Source: Bacteroidales bacterium
GTDB taxonomy: Bacteria > Bacteroidota > Bacteroidia > Bacteroidales > P3
Direction of reading: 5' to 3'
Assembly (NCBI GenBank): GCA_009785505.1
Contig: WQWA01000003.1
Location: 53,902-117,901 of the forward strand
Length of the DNA: 64,000 nucleotides
Both the position numbers and the translations under genes were made by a program. The notes beneath the pieces were generated by a model that was not told the origin of the DNA, did not search any database, and worked only from the letters and a program-made list of their open reading frames with translations. Each line of letters starts with the position of its first letter. Position 1 is the stretch's first letter. Below, one piece after another: positions 54,519 through 63,640 of the stretch.

Positions 54519-55349
54519 TTAACTTTTTTTCGACTTATTCAATCTCTTTTTTTCGCTTTGCAACCGTTTTTTAATTTTTTTCACATCTTCTGCAGGAGGC
54601 AGATTTTCCGGAATAATACCACGTTCTTTCAACATTTTTCTAACGGCAGAATTATTATCGACATGCTCAGTTTCAATATCTGATTGACCTTTCAAATCTT
54701 TGTTTTGTACATTTATGCTTGTCATACTTGATGCAAGTTCTTTGGCACTAATGCTAATTGTTGGTAAAAAATCAGCAACAGGGCGATTTTCAGGCACTCC
54801 GAGTTTACGTTTAAGTTGTTGTGTGTTGAGTTTGAACAACGCTTGATCACCTTTACTTCTAATGACTGCAAATCCTTTGCTGTCAACACCCCTTTCAAAT
54901 AACACCCCGGATAATACATTTTCCGAATTGCTTAATTTTTCTCGTTCTTTAAGTCGTTCGTATTCCAAAAAACGTTGTTCGATAACTTCTGCACGCCTTG
55001 TCTGTACTGCAAAGTAAGTTTGCGCAAACGCAATTTGTGGCTTGCGAGAATCACCATTTTGAGCGATTAAATAACACGCATAGCGGGTCAGAAAATAATC
55101 ATTCGTCGGAAACGCAGCACCCTTACCGGTTTCGATCTGTTTGCTGACGTCAGCAAAGTGTTCCTGAACACTTATATTGGTGTTTTTGCAACTTTCTTTT
55201 GCTTTTTCAATAACGGTTTCAAAATTACGCCATTGCGTATAATCTAAAAGTTTCTGAAGTTCGCGAGCACTCCAACATTCCACGCCTTCGTAGTCGAAAG
55301 CGACTGCTTCAAATTGTTCGAGCAGATTTTTGATTTCCTGTTCTTTCAT
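54519..55349 (-). CDS. dinD: DinD-like DNA-damage-inducible protein
   Basis: 276 residues. The N-terminal BRO-type region (about 15-120) has the DinD features [23 protein letters not shown], then [32 protein letters not shown] and [13 protein letters not shown]. DinD proteins bind DNA and are SOS-induced in other bacteria; E. coli DinD affects RecA filaments. The C terminus is Lys-rich ([19 protein letters not shown]). No LexA box could be recognised upstream. Confidence 0.88.
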   Translation of the reverse strand: MKEQEIKNLLEQFEAVAFDYEGVECWSARELQKLLDYTQWRNFETVIEKAKESCKNTNISVQEHFADVSKQIETGKGAAFPTNDYFLTRYACYLIAQNGDSRKPQIAFAQTYFAVQTRRAEVIEQRFLEYERLKEREKLSNSENVLSGVLFERGVDSKGFAVIRSKGDQALFKLNTQQLKRKLGVPENRPVADFLPTISISAKELASSMTSINVQNKDLKGQSDIETEHVDNNSAVRKMLKERGIIPENLPPAEDVKKIKKRLQSEKKRLNKSKKS

Positions 55350-55462
55350 TGCTGTGAATTTTTCTGCAAAATTACAACAAAAAAACCGAATAAAAAACTT
55401 AAAAAGTGTTAAGAATCCTTAAAAAATTTTAAGGATTTTCGGCATTACAACTACAGAATTTT

Positions 55463-55493
55463 TTTGGATTGAGCAAATTTATTTGTATCTTTG
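55463..55493 (+). promoter_or_regulatory. Promoter of deoC
   Basis: -33 TTTG at 55463-55466 and -7 TATCTTTG at 55486-55493, spaced 19 bp; leader about 20-26 nt. Confidence 0.78.
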
Positions 55494-55519
55494 CATAAAC
55501 AAGTCAAAATTTTTCAATA

Positions 55520-56362
55520 ATGAAAACCTTAGAACAAATTTTAGCAACCACACTCCCTTACTCCCATGTGGAACTCAACAAAAAAATCATGTCGCTCATC
55601 GACCTTACAACATTGGAAGGTGCCGACACCAAAGAAAAAGTAACCGCACTTTGCAATAAAGCCAAACAACACCAAACCGCTGCAATCTGCGTGTATCCGT
55701 CGTTTGCAAAGTTGGTGAAAGAGCAATTAAAAGGCACGGGAATCCAAACGGCTTGTGTTGCCGGTGCTTTTCCGGCAGGACAATCCCCTATTCACATCAA
55801 AACTGCAGAAGTAGCTTACACCGTCGAACAAGGTGCCGATGAAATTGATATGGTTATTTCTCGAGGAAAATTTTTGGAAGGAGATTATGCTGAAGTTGGC
55901 GCGGAAATAAAGGCAATTCGAGAGGTTTGCACTTCGACTTCGCTCAGTGGCCAGGGGGCGGACGTTGAGCGAAGTCGAAACGCCCGAATTTGTCTAAAGG
56001 TTATTTTAGAAACCGGAGAACTACGAACCCCCGAAAACATCAAACTTGCAAGCGAAATTGCCATTGCAAACATCAACGATGGAGATTTTATCAAAACATC
56101 CACCGGAAAAGTTGCTGTGAATGCCACGCCGGAAGCGGCTTTTGTAATGCTTCATGCCATCAAAACCGAATACGAAAAAACAGGTAAAAAAATCGGTTTC
56201 AAACCCGCCGGAGGTGTCTCAAATCAACAGGAAGCCGAAGTTTATGTCAAGCTGGTTTATGAAATTTTAGGCGAAGAATGGTTAACACCTAAACTGTTTA
56301 GATTCGGCGCCAGTCGTTTGGTTGATGCGTTGGTCGGGGCACAAAGCACATCAGCATATTGA
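55520..56362 (+). CDS. deoC: Deoxyribose-phosphate aldolase with repeat insertion
   Basis: 280 residues. The DeoC core is present: IDLTTLEGADTKEKV, GAFPAGQSP, EQGADEIDMVI, LKVILETGEL, the Schiff-base Lys in DFIKTSTGK and GFKPAGGVS. Splits deoxyribose 5-phosphate into acetaldehyde and glyceraldehyde 3-phosphate. About residues 137-155 (TSTSLSGQGADVERSRNAR) have no counterpart in the family and are encoded by a perfect palindromic repeat. They fall between the helix REVC and the strand CLKVILETG, where a surface loop can take extra length. Closed by a strong terminator. Confidence 0.93.
   Translation: MKTLEQILATTLPYSHVELNKKIMSLIDLTTLEGADTKEKVTALCNKAKQHQTAAICVYPSFAKLVKEQLKGTGIQTACVAGAFPAGQSPIHIKTAEVAYTVEQGADEIDMVISRGKFLEGDYAEVGAEIKAIREVCTSTSLSGQGADVERSRNARICLKVILETGELRTPENIKLASEIAIANINDGDFIKTSTGKVAVNATPEAAFVMLHAIKTEYEKTGKKIGFKPAGGVSNQQEAEVYVKLVYEILGEEWLTPKLFRFGASRLVDALVGAQSTSAY
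55933..55979. repeat. Palindromic repeat TTCGAC...GCTCA, copy inside deoC
   Basis: Perfect 14-bp arms TTCGACTTCGCTCA (55933-55946) and TGAGCGAAGTCGAA (55966-55979). In frame within deoC. Confidence 0.88.
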
Positions 56363-56397
56363 AAAAAAAGAGCGGTTTAAAACCGCTCTTTTTTTTA
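56363..56397. terminator. Terminator between deoC and the coiled-coil lipoprotein gene
   Basis: AAGAGCGGTTTTAAAACCGC TCTT type stem with A run before and T run after, so active on both strands between convergent genes. Confidence 0.9.
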
Positions 56398-56398
56398 T

Positions 56399-57262
56399 TT
56401 ATCTTGTTCTAACAACAAGGAACTTCGACGACTGCCAAAAATCAGTTGGATTGGTAATTTCAATTACTAAATTTCTTGGATTTTCATCGTTAATTCTGAA
56501 AGATCCTGTTGGATGTGGCGTGATAAGATCAATTCTTTGAGAGTTTGTCTCTAATCTTGTAAACTCACGAATATCTATTCTCGTAAAGTTTTGCAAAACC
56601 GCATCTTCGTAGATAATTTGAGCTCTGCCGATACCGATAAAACCTCCTCTGCGCGTGGTAACCTCAGCAGCTCTGAGAGCTTGAGCAGTTCCCATAGTGA
56701 AAAAGGCCGTGTTCAACTCAACAGTTTGCTCATCAATTTGAGCCTGTCTTTGCTCATTTTCTTGGGTAATTCTTTGGTTTTCGGTAGTTAGAGCTGCAAT
56801 TTGCTGATTTGCTGCTTCCAACTCCTCACGTAATTGTTGAATTTGTGCTTCTTGCTCTTCCACACGACGTGTCAAAGTATCAATCAACTCCTGTAAACGG
56901 CGATTGTTCGCATTTGCTGTGTTCAACTGTCTACGTACACGCTCAAGATCGTTCAAACGCTCACGATTTTGATCCATCAAAGCACTGATGTCAGCCAAAT
57001 CTTGAGTAATTCTTTGCTGCATATCGCGAGGTCTTTCGCGAGCAACATCTTGGATCATTTGTTCTCTGCTTCTGATTTCTGCAAGATTGTTCTCAATCTC
57101 TTGCAAAAACTGAATAAGAGATTCCTGTAGCCTAGCATCCTCTTGTCTTTGTTGTTCCAATACCTGGTTTTTTTCTTCCAATTCTGCGATTCTTCTCTGG
57201 TTGCAGCTAGTAAACATCATTGCAATAGCGGCAATACCGAGGATTGTGATAAATTTTTTCAT
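56399..57262 (-). CDS. Coiled-coil lipoprotein of unknown function
   Basis: 287 residues from ATG 57262. Signal peptide with lipobox FTSC (Cys about 19). Residues 25-185 form a long coiled coil rich in Gln, Glu and Arg (ELEEKNQVLEQQRQEDARLQ, RRVEEQEAQIQQLREELEAA). About 190-287 are a compact beta-rich domain (TRRGGFIGIGRAQIIYEDAV, RIDLITPHPTGSFRIND). It resembles proteins annotated only as hypothetical in Bacteroidota. It could span the periplasm as a rod. No function is proposed. Confidence 0.75.
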   Translation of the reverse strand: MKKFITILGIAAIAMMFTSCNQRRIAELEEKNQVLEQQRQEDARLQESLIQFLQEIENNLAEIRSREQMIQDVARERPRDMQQRITQDLADISALMDQNRERLNDLERVRRQLNTANANNRRLQELIDTLTRRVEEQEAQIQQLREELEAANQQIAALTTENQRITQENEQRQAQIDEQTVELNTAFFTMGTAQALRAAEVTTRRGGFIGIGRAQIIYEDAVLQNFTRIDIREFTRLETNSQRIDLITPHPTGSFRINDENPRNLVIEITNPTDFWQSSKFLVVRTR

Positions 57263-57419
57263 GGTGTGTTTATTTTTTTGTTTAACTTGTTTAACTCTGT
57301 TGAGCCCGTACTTCGTACTTTCAGTTTGCAAATATACGAAAAAAAATTGAAAAAGTTACAAAAATTATTAATATTTTTTTGCAAACACAATAAATTTTTA
57401 AAATATCAAACTTTTTTCG

Positions 57420-57427
57420 TACTTTTG
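57420..57427 (+). promoter_or_regulatory. -7 element of the DUF4175 gene
   Basis: TACTTTTG, 22 nt before the GTG at 57450. Confidence 0.55.
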
Positions 57428-57449
57428 TATCGGTGAAAAATACCCGATT

Positions 57450-60400
57450 GTGAAGCAAAAAATTTTTATACAACTCGACCAATTTATAAAAAAATTTTAT
57501 CAAAATATTTTGATAAAACGGAGTTGTATTTTTTTGGCGACAATCGGCGGACTGTTTTTGTTGCTCAACTGGACAGAGGCAAGATTGTTTTTAGGAACAA
57601 CATCGCGCTTATTTTTGTTGATTTTGTTTGTATCAACAACATTTTTAATGATTTATTGGGCATTTTTTGTGCCGATTTCGAAAATTTTCGGCTGGGCAAA
57701 AGCCATGTCTTACAAAAATGCGGAAACCCTAATAAAATCAAGCCTTCCAGAACTAAAAGACCATCTGCGAAATCTTTTAGAATTGCATGAAAAAGCACAA
57801 AGTGGGGGAGAGAGCGAAAATTTAATCCTACAAGCAGCTATCGAACAAAAAATTTCGGGATTAAAATTCTATAATTTTGTTTCAACGATCAATTTTCGAA
57901 AAAATGTAAAATATGCTCGCTTCGCAATTTTGCCTGTGGCGATAATTTTTGCCCTGCTGATTTTTCGTCCGCAAAGTCTGTCGTCACCAACGCAGCGCCT
58001 TATTCAGTTTAATAATCATTTTGAACGACCATCGCCGTTTGCTTTGGAAATTTTAAGTGAGCCATTATCAGTTATGCAAAATGGTGACTTTGAGTTGAGA
58101 ATTCGATCTGTTGGTGATGAAATTCCGGGAGAAGTTTGGCTTCAAGTTGGCGACAATTCGTTTAGAATGAATAGGGTAGGGAGGTTGGAATTTAATCATT
58201 TGTTTAGAAATGTAAATCAAAGTTTTCAGTTTTCGTTGAGAATGGGCAATTTTCAAACGATTGATTATACGCTGAATGTTTTACCAAGACCTTCGATTTT
58301 TGATTTTCGAGCATTTTTAACCTTTCCGGAGCATACAGGCTTGCCTCCTGAAACTATTGAAAACAATGGGAATTTCAGAGTTCCGGAGGGCACTGATATC
58401 CGTTTCCAAATTCGGATGAGAAATGTTGATGAGTTGGAATTTTATGTTAAAAACCATTTGTTTAAACCTGTTTCGAGTGATGAAAGCACTGCTGTTTTTG
58501 TTGTTCGAGCGATAGAGTCGTTTGACTATATGATAATTCCAAAAAACAGGCACACTGCAGAATTTGACACCTTACGATATTCAATAACAACGGTGCGGGA
58601 TCAGTACCCGACAATAACCGTTCGCGAATTTCGTGATACTACAATGCCAATGATGACTTTTTTCAGAGGTTTAATTTCAGACGATTTCGGTTTTTCAAGA
58701 TTTAGAAAAGTTATTGTGAGAGGTACTGAAACGCAGGACACTATTGAGCGAGAATTATTTTTTAATCCTGAGCAAACACAGCAAGATTTTATGACACATA
58801 TTAACTTTGCGGAATTGTTCACGAGGCATGGCGAGAGGGCAGAATACTGGTTTGAGGTATGGGATAATGATGAAATAAGCGGACCAAAAATGACACGTTC
58901 GAATAGTTTTGTTTTTTCTACTAGAACCGAGCGCGAGCTTGCGTCGGAGATTAATCGACAAGGTGATGAAATAACAAGAAACATTCAAGAAAACATTCGA
59001 ATGCTGCAACAAAACCAACGAGATTTGACTGAACTAACGAAAAGAATGATAGACAGACCTAATATTTCGTGGGAAGAAAGGCGTCTGTTCGAACAAATTA
59101 TGCAAGATCAAAATAGATTGCGGCAAGAAACGGAAAACTTACGAAATCAGATGGAGTCTATGTTTCAGAATGAGCAAAGATTGACTCCGGAAGAAGAAAG
59201 GCTATTACAAAAACAACGCGAATTGAACGAACTTTTTGAGCAACTATTTTCTGAAGAAATGTTGAGAACACTCGCTGAGATCCAGGAATTGATGCAGCAA
59301 CAAATGTCGCGTGAAGACTTAGAAAGATCAATAGATCAAATCCAAATGAACAATGCTGAATTGGAACAAATGCTGAATCAGAATTTGGAAATTTTCAGGC
59401 AAATGGAAGTTGATCGAAAATTTAATTTGGCTTTGGACCAACTGCAAAATCTTCGGGAGCAACAGCAGCAACTTCGTGAAGACATCGCAGAAAATAATGT
59501 TTCGCAGGAGCAGGCTGAGCAGAGACAAAACGAAATCAACGAACAATTTCAAGAAGTTCAACAAACGCTGGATGATGCCACGCGAATGAATGAAGCACTG
59601 CAAAACCCTGATAATATTAGGCGTAATCCGGAATTGGAAAGTCAAATTTCCGATCACTTACAAAATGCTTCACAAGCTTTGTCAGGCAGACAAAGCCAAA
59701 ACGCACAATCCAATCAATCTCAGGCGGAGCAAGCGATGCAACAAATGCAAAATGAACTGCAGCAACAACTGGACGACAACGAAGCGGAAAATCTTGCAGA
59801 AGATGCCGCAATGATTCGCCGTTTGCTGAATGCTGTTGTGAGAACATCATTTAATCAGGAAGAGGTTATGGAAGTGTTGAGGTCGATACGACTTAATGAT
59901 CCAAGATACCAAAATGTGATTCATCGTCAGTCTGAACTGAACAGAGATATTTCACAGATTTCGGATTCTCTTTATGCTATTGGAACACGCCAGCCCCAAG
60001 TGGCAATTTTAATTAACAGTGAAATTCGACAAATGAATAATTTTTCCGAGCAAGCTATGAGGGACTTGCTAGGCATGAACGATGTGATGTTTTTGCGAAC
60101 GGGACGACAAAACAATCAGGCTATTTCTCGTCAGCAATACACTATGACGAGTTTGAATACAATGGCTTTATTGCTTGCTCAGTCTTTGGACAATATCGAA
60201 AACCAAATGCAAGGTCAGCGGGGTGGGTCTTGTCGCAATGCGAGAAGAAACCAACAAGGCGGATCTTGTCCAAGTGGAAACAGAAGACAAAACGCACAAT
60301 CTGCTCGTGAAATGCAGGAGCAACTTAATCAACAGTTGCAACACATGCGAGAACAAATGCGTGACGGTATGGCTCAACGCCAGCAGGGGCAACCTTCGAT

Positions 60401-60821
60401 GAGTGAGCAGTTGGCCCGTTCGGCGGCAATGCAGCAAGAAATCCGAAGGTTGATGCAGCAGGCGATGGAAGAATTGAGTCGTTCGGAAGGGCGTGCCGCA
60501 GGAGAAGAACTTCAGCAACTGCTCGAAGAGATGCAAAGAACGGAGCAAGACTTGGTCAATAGGATTATAAATGAACAAACCCTTCTTCGTCAGGAACAAA
60601 TTCTGACTCGTCTTTTGGAGCATGAGAGAGCAGAGTTAACTCGTGAACAAGAAGAGCGTCGCAGAGGAACGGAAGCAGAGCAACAACAGTTCGAAATTCC
60701 TCCGGAACTTTTAGAATACCACAGAACACGATCTCAAGAATCCGAACTATTACAAAGATTTCATCCAATTCTTCGACCGTTTTATCAACAAAGAACACAA
60801 GAGTTTTTTAGACAAAATTAA
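57450..60821 (+). CDS. DUF4175-type large membrane protein, Gln/Glu-rich
   Basis: 1123 residues from GTG 57450. Three N-terminal helices (about 25-45, 50-74, 155-171), a periplasmic beta-rich region (about 180-500, with FRAFLTFPEHTGLPPET and RGLISDDFGFSRFRKV), then 500-1100 as helical, Gln/Glu/Arg-rich coiled coil (ERLLQKQRELNELFEQ, NMQEQLNQQLQ-like runs). A stretch at about 925-950 has two GGSC repeats. The layout fits DUF4175 proteins that sit near MoxR-type clusters, but no MoxR gene is here. Likely envelope-located. The ybeY gene follows. Confidence 0.75.
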   Translation: MKQKIFIQLDQFIKKFYQNILIKRSCIFLATIGGLFLLLNWTEARLFLGTTSRLFLLILFVSTTFLMIYWAFFVPISKIFGWAKAMSYKNAETLIKSSLPELKDHLRNLLELHEKAQSGGESENLILQAAIEQKISGLKFYNFVSTINFRKNVKYARFAILPVAIIFALLIFRPQSLSSPTQRLIQFNNHFERPSPFALEILSEPLSVMQNGDFELRIRSVGDEIPGEVWLQVGDNSFRMNRVGRLEFNHLFRNVNQSFQFSLRMGNFQTIDYTLNVLPRPSIFDFRAFLTFPEHTGLPPETIENNGNFRVPEGTDIRFQIRMRNVDELEFYVKNHLFKPVSSDESTAVFVVRAIESFDYMIIPKNRHTAEFDTLRYSITTVRDQYPTITVREFRDTTMPMMTFFRGLISDDFGFSRFRKVIVRGTETQDTIERELFFNPEQTQQDFMTHINFAELFTRHGERAEYWFEVWDNDEISGPKMTRSNSFVFSTRTERELASEINRQGDEITRNIQENIRMLQQNQRDLTELTKRMIDRPNISWEERRLFEQIMQDQNRLRQETENLRNQMESMFQNEQRLTPEEERLLQKQRELNELFEQLFSEEMLRTLAEIQELMQQQMSREDLERSIDQIQMNNAELEQMLNQNLEIFRQMEVDRKFNLALDQLQNLREQQQQLREDIAENNVSQEQAEQRQNEINEQFQEVQQTLDDATRMNEALQNPDNIRRNPELESQISDHLQNASQALSGRQSQNAQSNQSQAEQAMQQMQNELQQQLDDNEAENLAEDAAMIRRLLNAVVRTSFNQEEVMEVLRSIRLNDPRYQNVIHRQSELNRDISQISDSLYAIGTRQPQVAILINSEIRQMNNFSEQAMRDLLGMNDVMFLRTGRQNNQAISRQQYTMTSLNTMALLLAQSLDNIENQMQGQRGGSCRNARRNQQGGSCPSGNRRQNAQSAREMQEQLNQQLQHMREQMRDGMAQRQQGQPSMSEQLARSAAMQQEIRRLMQQAMEELSRSEGRAAGEELQQLLEEMQRTEQDLVNRIINEQTLLRQEQILTRLLEHERAELTREQEERRRGTEAEQQQFEIPPELLEYHRTRSQESELLQRFHPILRPFYQQRTQEFFRQN

Positions 60822-60824
60822 AAT

Positions 60825-60840
60825 TGTTCCACGTGGAACA
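60825..60840. other. parS: Candidate parS centromere site 1
   Basis: TGTTCCACGTGGAACA, a perfect 16-bp palindrome (18 bp counting the outer T/A). It matches the parS consensus TGTTTCACGTGAAACA at 14 of 16 positions. Lies in the short gap before ybeY. Confidence 0.8.
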
Positions 60841-60856
60841 AAACAAGAAACATACC

Positions 60857-61276
60857 ATGAAAACAATTCAATTTTTCACAGAGCAAACTAATTTCACGGT
60901 TAAAAACAAAACATTAATCCGTGAATGGCTAGCTCAAATTATTCGCAAGCACAAAAAAACTATTGGAGAAATCAATGTCATTTTTTGTAGTGATGAGTAT
61001 CTGCTAAAGTTGAATGAACAATATTTGGGACACGACACGTTTACAGATATTATCACGTTTGATTTTGTCGAAGACAAAAAAATCAGCGGCGACATTTTCA
61101 TTTCTGCTGACCGCATGAAAGAAAATGCAAAATTGTTCCACGTGGAACAAACGGCAGAAATGCACCGTTTGATCGCGCACGGCATTTTGCACTTGTTGGG
61201 CTACAAAGATGACACACAAAAAAACAAAAAACAAATGACGGAGCAAGAAGAAATTGCTTTGAGTTGGTGGAATTAG
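60857..61276 (+). CDS. ybeY: Endoribonuclease YbeY
   Basis: 139 residues from ATG 60857 (MKTIQFFTEQ). Upstream in-frame residues (FHVEQ) are only the parS site read as protein. The metal motif is HGILHLLGYKDD: two His are present and the third ligand position is Asp rather than His, as is common in Bacteroidota. INVIFCSDEYLLKLNEQYLGHDTFTDIITFDF is the family core (split here from a longer run). Acts in 16S rRNA 3' maturation and 70S quality control. Residues KLFHVEQTAEM encode the second parS site. Confidence 0.93.
   Translation: MKTIQFFTEQTNFTVKNKTLIREWLAQIIRKHKKTIGEINVIFCSDEYLLKLNEQYLGHDTFTDIITFDFVEDKKISGDIFISADRMKENAKLFHVEQTAEMHRLIAHGILHLLGYKDDTQKNKKQMTEQEEIALSWWN
61134..61149. other. parS: Candidate parS centromere site 2
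   Basis: Second exact copy of TGTTCCACGTGGAACA, 309 bp after the first and inside ybeY, where it is read as LFHVEQ. Two identical copies of a 16-bp palindrome so close together are unlikely by chance. Confidence 0.85.
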
Positions 61277-61322
61277 ACAAATTGATTTGGAAATGGGATC
61301 AGGATTGGGACACACCTCAGAC

Positions 61323-61541
61323 ATGAATAAGAGACTCTGCGACAACAAAGAGTTGTTGAAACGAAGTTCTTATTTTGGCAATTCTAAACCAACACAAAAA
61401 ACGCTTCCAAAAATTCCGAACAAAACTAAACAGCAAATTCGCAGAGAAAACAAACGCAGCGATATAATAAGAGCAGTAGTAACAATAATTCTTTTTGCCC
61501 TAATTGGGCTAATTGCTGTTTTTATGTTCGCCGGATATTAA
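61323..61541 (+). CDS. Small single-helix membrane protein
   Basis: 72 residues from ATG 61323; a TTG at 61287 and ATG at 61293 are also in frame. A polar, Lys/Arg-rich N-terminal half (PTQKTLPKIPNKTKQQIRRE) precedes one C-terminal helix (AVVTIILFALIGLIAVFMFA). Not recognised. It follows ybeY by 46 bp and precedes the OsmC gene by 20 bp on the same strand. Confidence 0.6.
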   Translation: MNKRLCDNKELLKRSSYFGNSKPTQKTLPKIPNKTKQQIRRENKRSDIIRAVVTIILFALIGLIAVFMFAGY

Positions 61542-61561
61542 TAACCCTAAAAATAAAAATT

Positions 61562-61972
61562 ATGGAAACAGTAAAAACAAACTATTTAGGAAGTCTTCGC
61601 ACGGAAGCGGAGCACGTGGCATCCGGAACAAAAATTATAACCGATGCTCCAGCGGATAATCATGGCAAGGGAGAATACTTTTCACCTACGGATTTATTGG
61701 CTGCATCATACAGCAGTTGTGTTCTAACAATTATAGGTGTAGCAGCACAAAATCATGGTTTTAACATTGATGGAGCAGAAGCAAAAACCAAAAAAATCAT
61801 GGGTACAGATCCACGCCGAGTTGTAGAACTACAGGTAGACTATACGTTTCCTCACAACAACTACAATGACAAGGAACGAAAGATCATAGAATTAGCCGTA
61901 AAACAGTGCCCTGTGGCAAACAGCCTTGATCCGGCACTGAAAATCACAAAAACAATTACTTACAAGGATTAA
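61562..61972 (+). CDS. OsmC family protein
   Basis: 136 residues. SPTDLLAASYSSCVLTIIGVAA carries the first redox Cys and VKQCPVANSL the second, in the arrangement of OsmC/Ohr thiol peroxidases and their relatives. ADNHGKGEYFSPTD fits the OsmC side rather than Ohr. Would reduce organic hydroperoxides in the cytoplasm, though many members have no proven substrate. The BFD-like gene follows 40 bp later, a possible redox pair. Confidence 0.9.
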   Translation: METVKTNYLGSLRTEAEHVASGTKIITDAPADNHGKGEYFSPTDLLAASYSSCVLTIIGVAAQNHGFNIDGAEAKTKKIMGTDPRRVVELQVDYTFPHNNYNDKERKIIELAVKQCPVANSLDPALKITKTITYKD

Positions 61973-62012
61973 AAACAAGTTAAAAACGTTAATTTAAGAA
62001 AACAACAAAACT

Positions 62013-62183
62013 ATGGAAACTATTTGCAACTGCTTTCAAGTGGATCGTGATACGATTGTGAAAGCCATCAAGGAAAAAAATCTAACAACGGTTGGACAAG
62101 TTGGCGAGGAAACCAATGCCGGAACGGGGTGTGGCGGATGCCAACCTGAAATCCAAAAAATCTTAGATGAGATTAACGGGTAA
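62013..62183 (+). CDS. BFD-like [2Fe-2S]-binding small protein
   Basis: 56 residues. Reads METICNCFQVDRDTIVKAIK, then EKNLTTVGQVGEETNAGTGC and GGCQPEIQKILDEING. Four Cys in CxC and CxxC, and the VGEETNAGTGCGGCQP loop, match the bacterioferritin-associated ferredoxin-like fold that binds [2Fe-2S]. It is a stand-alone domain; in other proteins it is joined to NirB or NifU. Partner unknown; OsmC is the upstream neighbour. Confidence 0.85.
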   Translation: METICNCFQVDRDTIVKAIKEKNLTTVGQVGEETNAGTGCGGCQPEIQKILDEING

Positions 62184-62213
62184 AAGAGACCAAAGTAACG
62201 GATAAAAACAGAA

Positions 62214-62277
62214 TGTCATTGCGAGCCACAGACGAAGCAATCCAGAAAATAATATGGGTTGCTTCACTGTTTCGCAG
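62214..62277. repeat. Partial GTCATTGCGAG...GAAGCAATCC element
   Basis: GTCATTGCGAGCCACAGACG and then AAGCAATCC at 62214-62242; an imperfect return arm (GGGTTGCTTC) at 62256-62265. It ends at the purB stop. Related to the element at 47291. Confidence 0.65.
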
Positions 62278-63636
62278 TTAGCAACAACGGTTGCCTTTTA
62301 CCCCAACATAATTTTCTGGTGCAATTTCTCTCAACTCTCGTTTAACATCATCGGAAACATCAAGGGTATCAATGAATTTTGCAATAGAAACAGCATCAGC
62401 TCTTTGGTTGGTGCGAGTGAGATCTTTTAGAGCTTCATAAGGATTTGGGTAGTTTTCTCTGCGTAAAACAGTTTGAATAGCCTCAGCAACAACAGCCCAA
62501 TTTTGATCCAAATCTTTTTGCAAAATAACCTCGTTTAACTGTAATTTTGCAAAACCTTTTCGCAAAGCATTAAAAGCAATCAAGGTATGGGCAACCGGAA
62601 CACCGACATTTCTCAACACGGTGGAATCCGTCAAATCCCGTTGTAGTCGTGAGATAGGAAGCTTTGACGAAAAATGCTCGAATAAAGCATTTGCAATTCC
62701 CATATTACCTTCGGCATTTTCAAAATCAATCGGATTTACTTTGTGAGGCATCGCCGAAGAACCGATTTCACCTTCTTTAATGCGTTGTTTGAAATAATCC
62801 ATGGAAATATACGTCCACATATCTCGACTAAAATCCAACAGAATTGTGTTGATACGCTTCAGATTGTCAAACATCGCACCGAGATTATCATAATGCTCAA
62901 TCTGAGTTGTGGTCTGCGAGCGATGAAGCTCTAAAGTGTTATTTACAAAATTGTCGGCAAATTTTTTCCAGTCGACATTTGGATAAGCAACATGATGTGC
63001 GTTAAAGTTTCCTGTTGCACCACCGAATTTAGCAGAGTAGGGGATTGTTTCAAACAAAGAAACTTGATTTTCCAAACGCTCAACAAACACCTGAATTTCT
63101 TTCCCCAAAATAGTTGGCGACGCAGGCTGACCGTGCGTTCGTGCCAACATGGAAACGTTTTTCCAATGTTCAACACCTGTTTTCAAATCCAAAATTAAGG
63201 AATTTAATGTTGGGAAAATCACGGTTTGCAAGGCATCGCGAAGCATCATCGGAGTTGCCGTATTGTTAACGTCTTGTGAGGTTAAACCGAAATGCACAAA
63301 CTCCTTAAACTCAGACAAATCTAGCGTTTCGAAAGCGTTTTTGATAAAATATTCAATAGCTTTCACATCATGATTGGTTATTTTTTCCAGATGTTTTATG
63401 GTTTGTGTGTCTTGTGAGGAAAAATCTTCGTAAAGTTTTCGTAAATAGAGCTTTGCACTTTCCGGAAAGGTTGATAATTGCGGAAGCGGAAGTTCGGTCA
63501 AAGCAATAAAATACTCTACTTCTACTAGAACACGATAGCGAAAAAACGCGTGTTCAGAAAAAAACGATGCCAAAGGCTCGACTTGAGAGCGATATCGTCC
63601 GTCAACCGGAGAAATTGCGGATAAAGTAGTAAGCAT
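62278..63636 (-). CDS. purB: Adenylosuccinate lyase
   Basis: 452 residues from ATG 63636 (MLTTLSAISPVDGRYRSQ). Contains ARTHGQPASPT with the catalytic His region and the signature SSAMPHKVNPIDFENAEGN. Acts twice in purine synthesis, releasing fumarate from SAICAR and adenylosuccinate. The -7 box TATCTTTG at complement 63641-63648 ends 4 nt before the ATG. The last residues (KGNRCC) abut a mobile repeat and may be slightly changed from the ancestral end. Confidence 0.96.
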   Translation of the reverse strand: MLTTLSAISPVDGRYRSQVEPLASFFSEHAFFRYRVLVEVEYFIALTELPLPQLSTFPESAKLYLRKLYEDFSSQDTQTIKHLEKITNHDVKAIEYFIKNAFETLDLSEFKEFVHFGLTSQDVNNTATPMMLRDALQTVIFPTLNSLILDLKTGVEHWKNVSMLARTHGQPASPTILGKEIQVFVERLENQVSLFETIPYSAKFGGATGNFNAHHVAYPNVDWKKFADNFVNNTLELHRSQTTTQIEHYDNLGAMFDNLKRINTILLDFSRDMWTYISMDYFKQRIKEGEIGSSAMPHKVNPIDFENAEGNMGIANALFEHFSSKLPISRLQRDLTDSTVLRNVGVPVAHTLIAFNALRKGFAKLQLNEVILQKDLDQNWAVVAEAIQTVLRRENYPNPYEALKDLTRTNQRADAVSIAKFIDTLDVSDDVKRELREIAPENYVGVKGNRCC

Positions 63637-63640
63637 GCCA

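Noticed and set aside
60824..60856. Upstream start for ybeY giving MFHVEQNKKHT
   Set aside because: These residues are the parS palindrome read as protein; the YbeY family begins near MKTIQFF.
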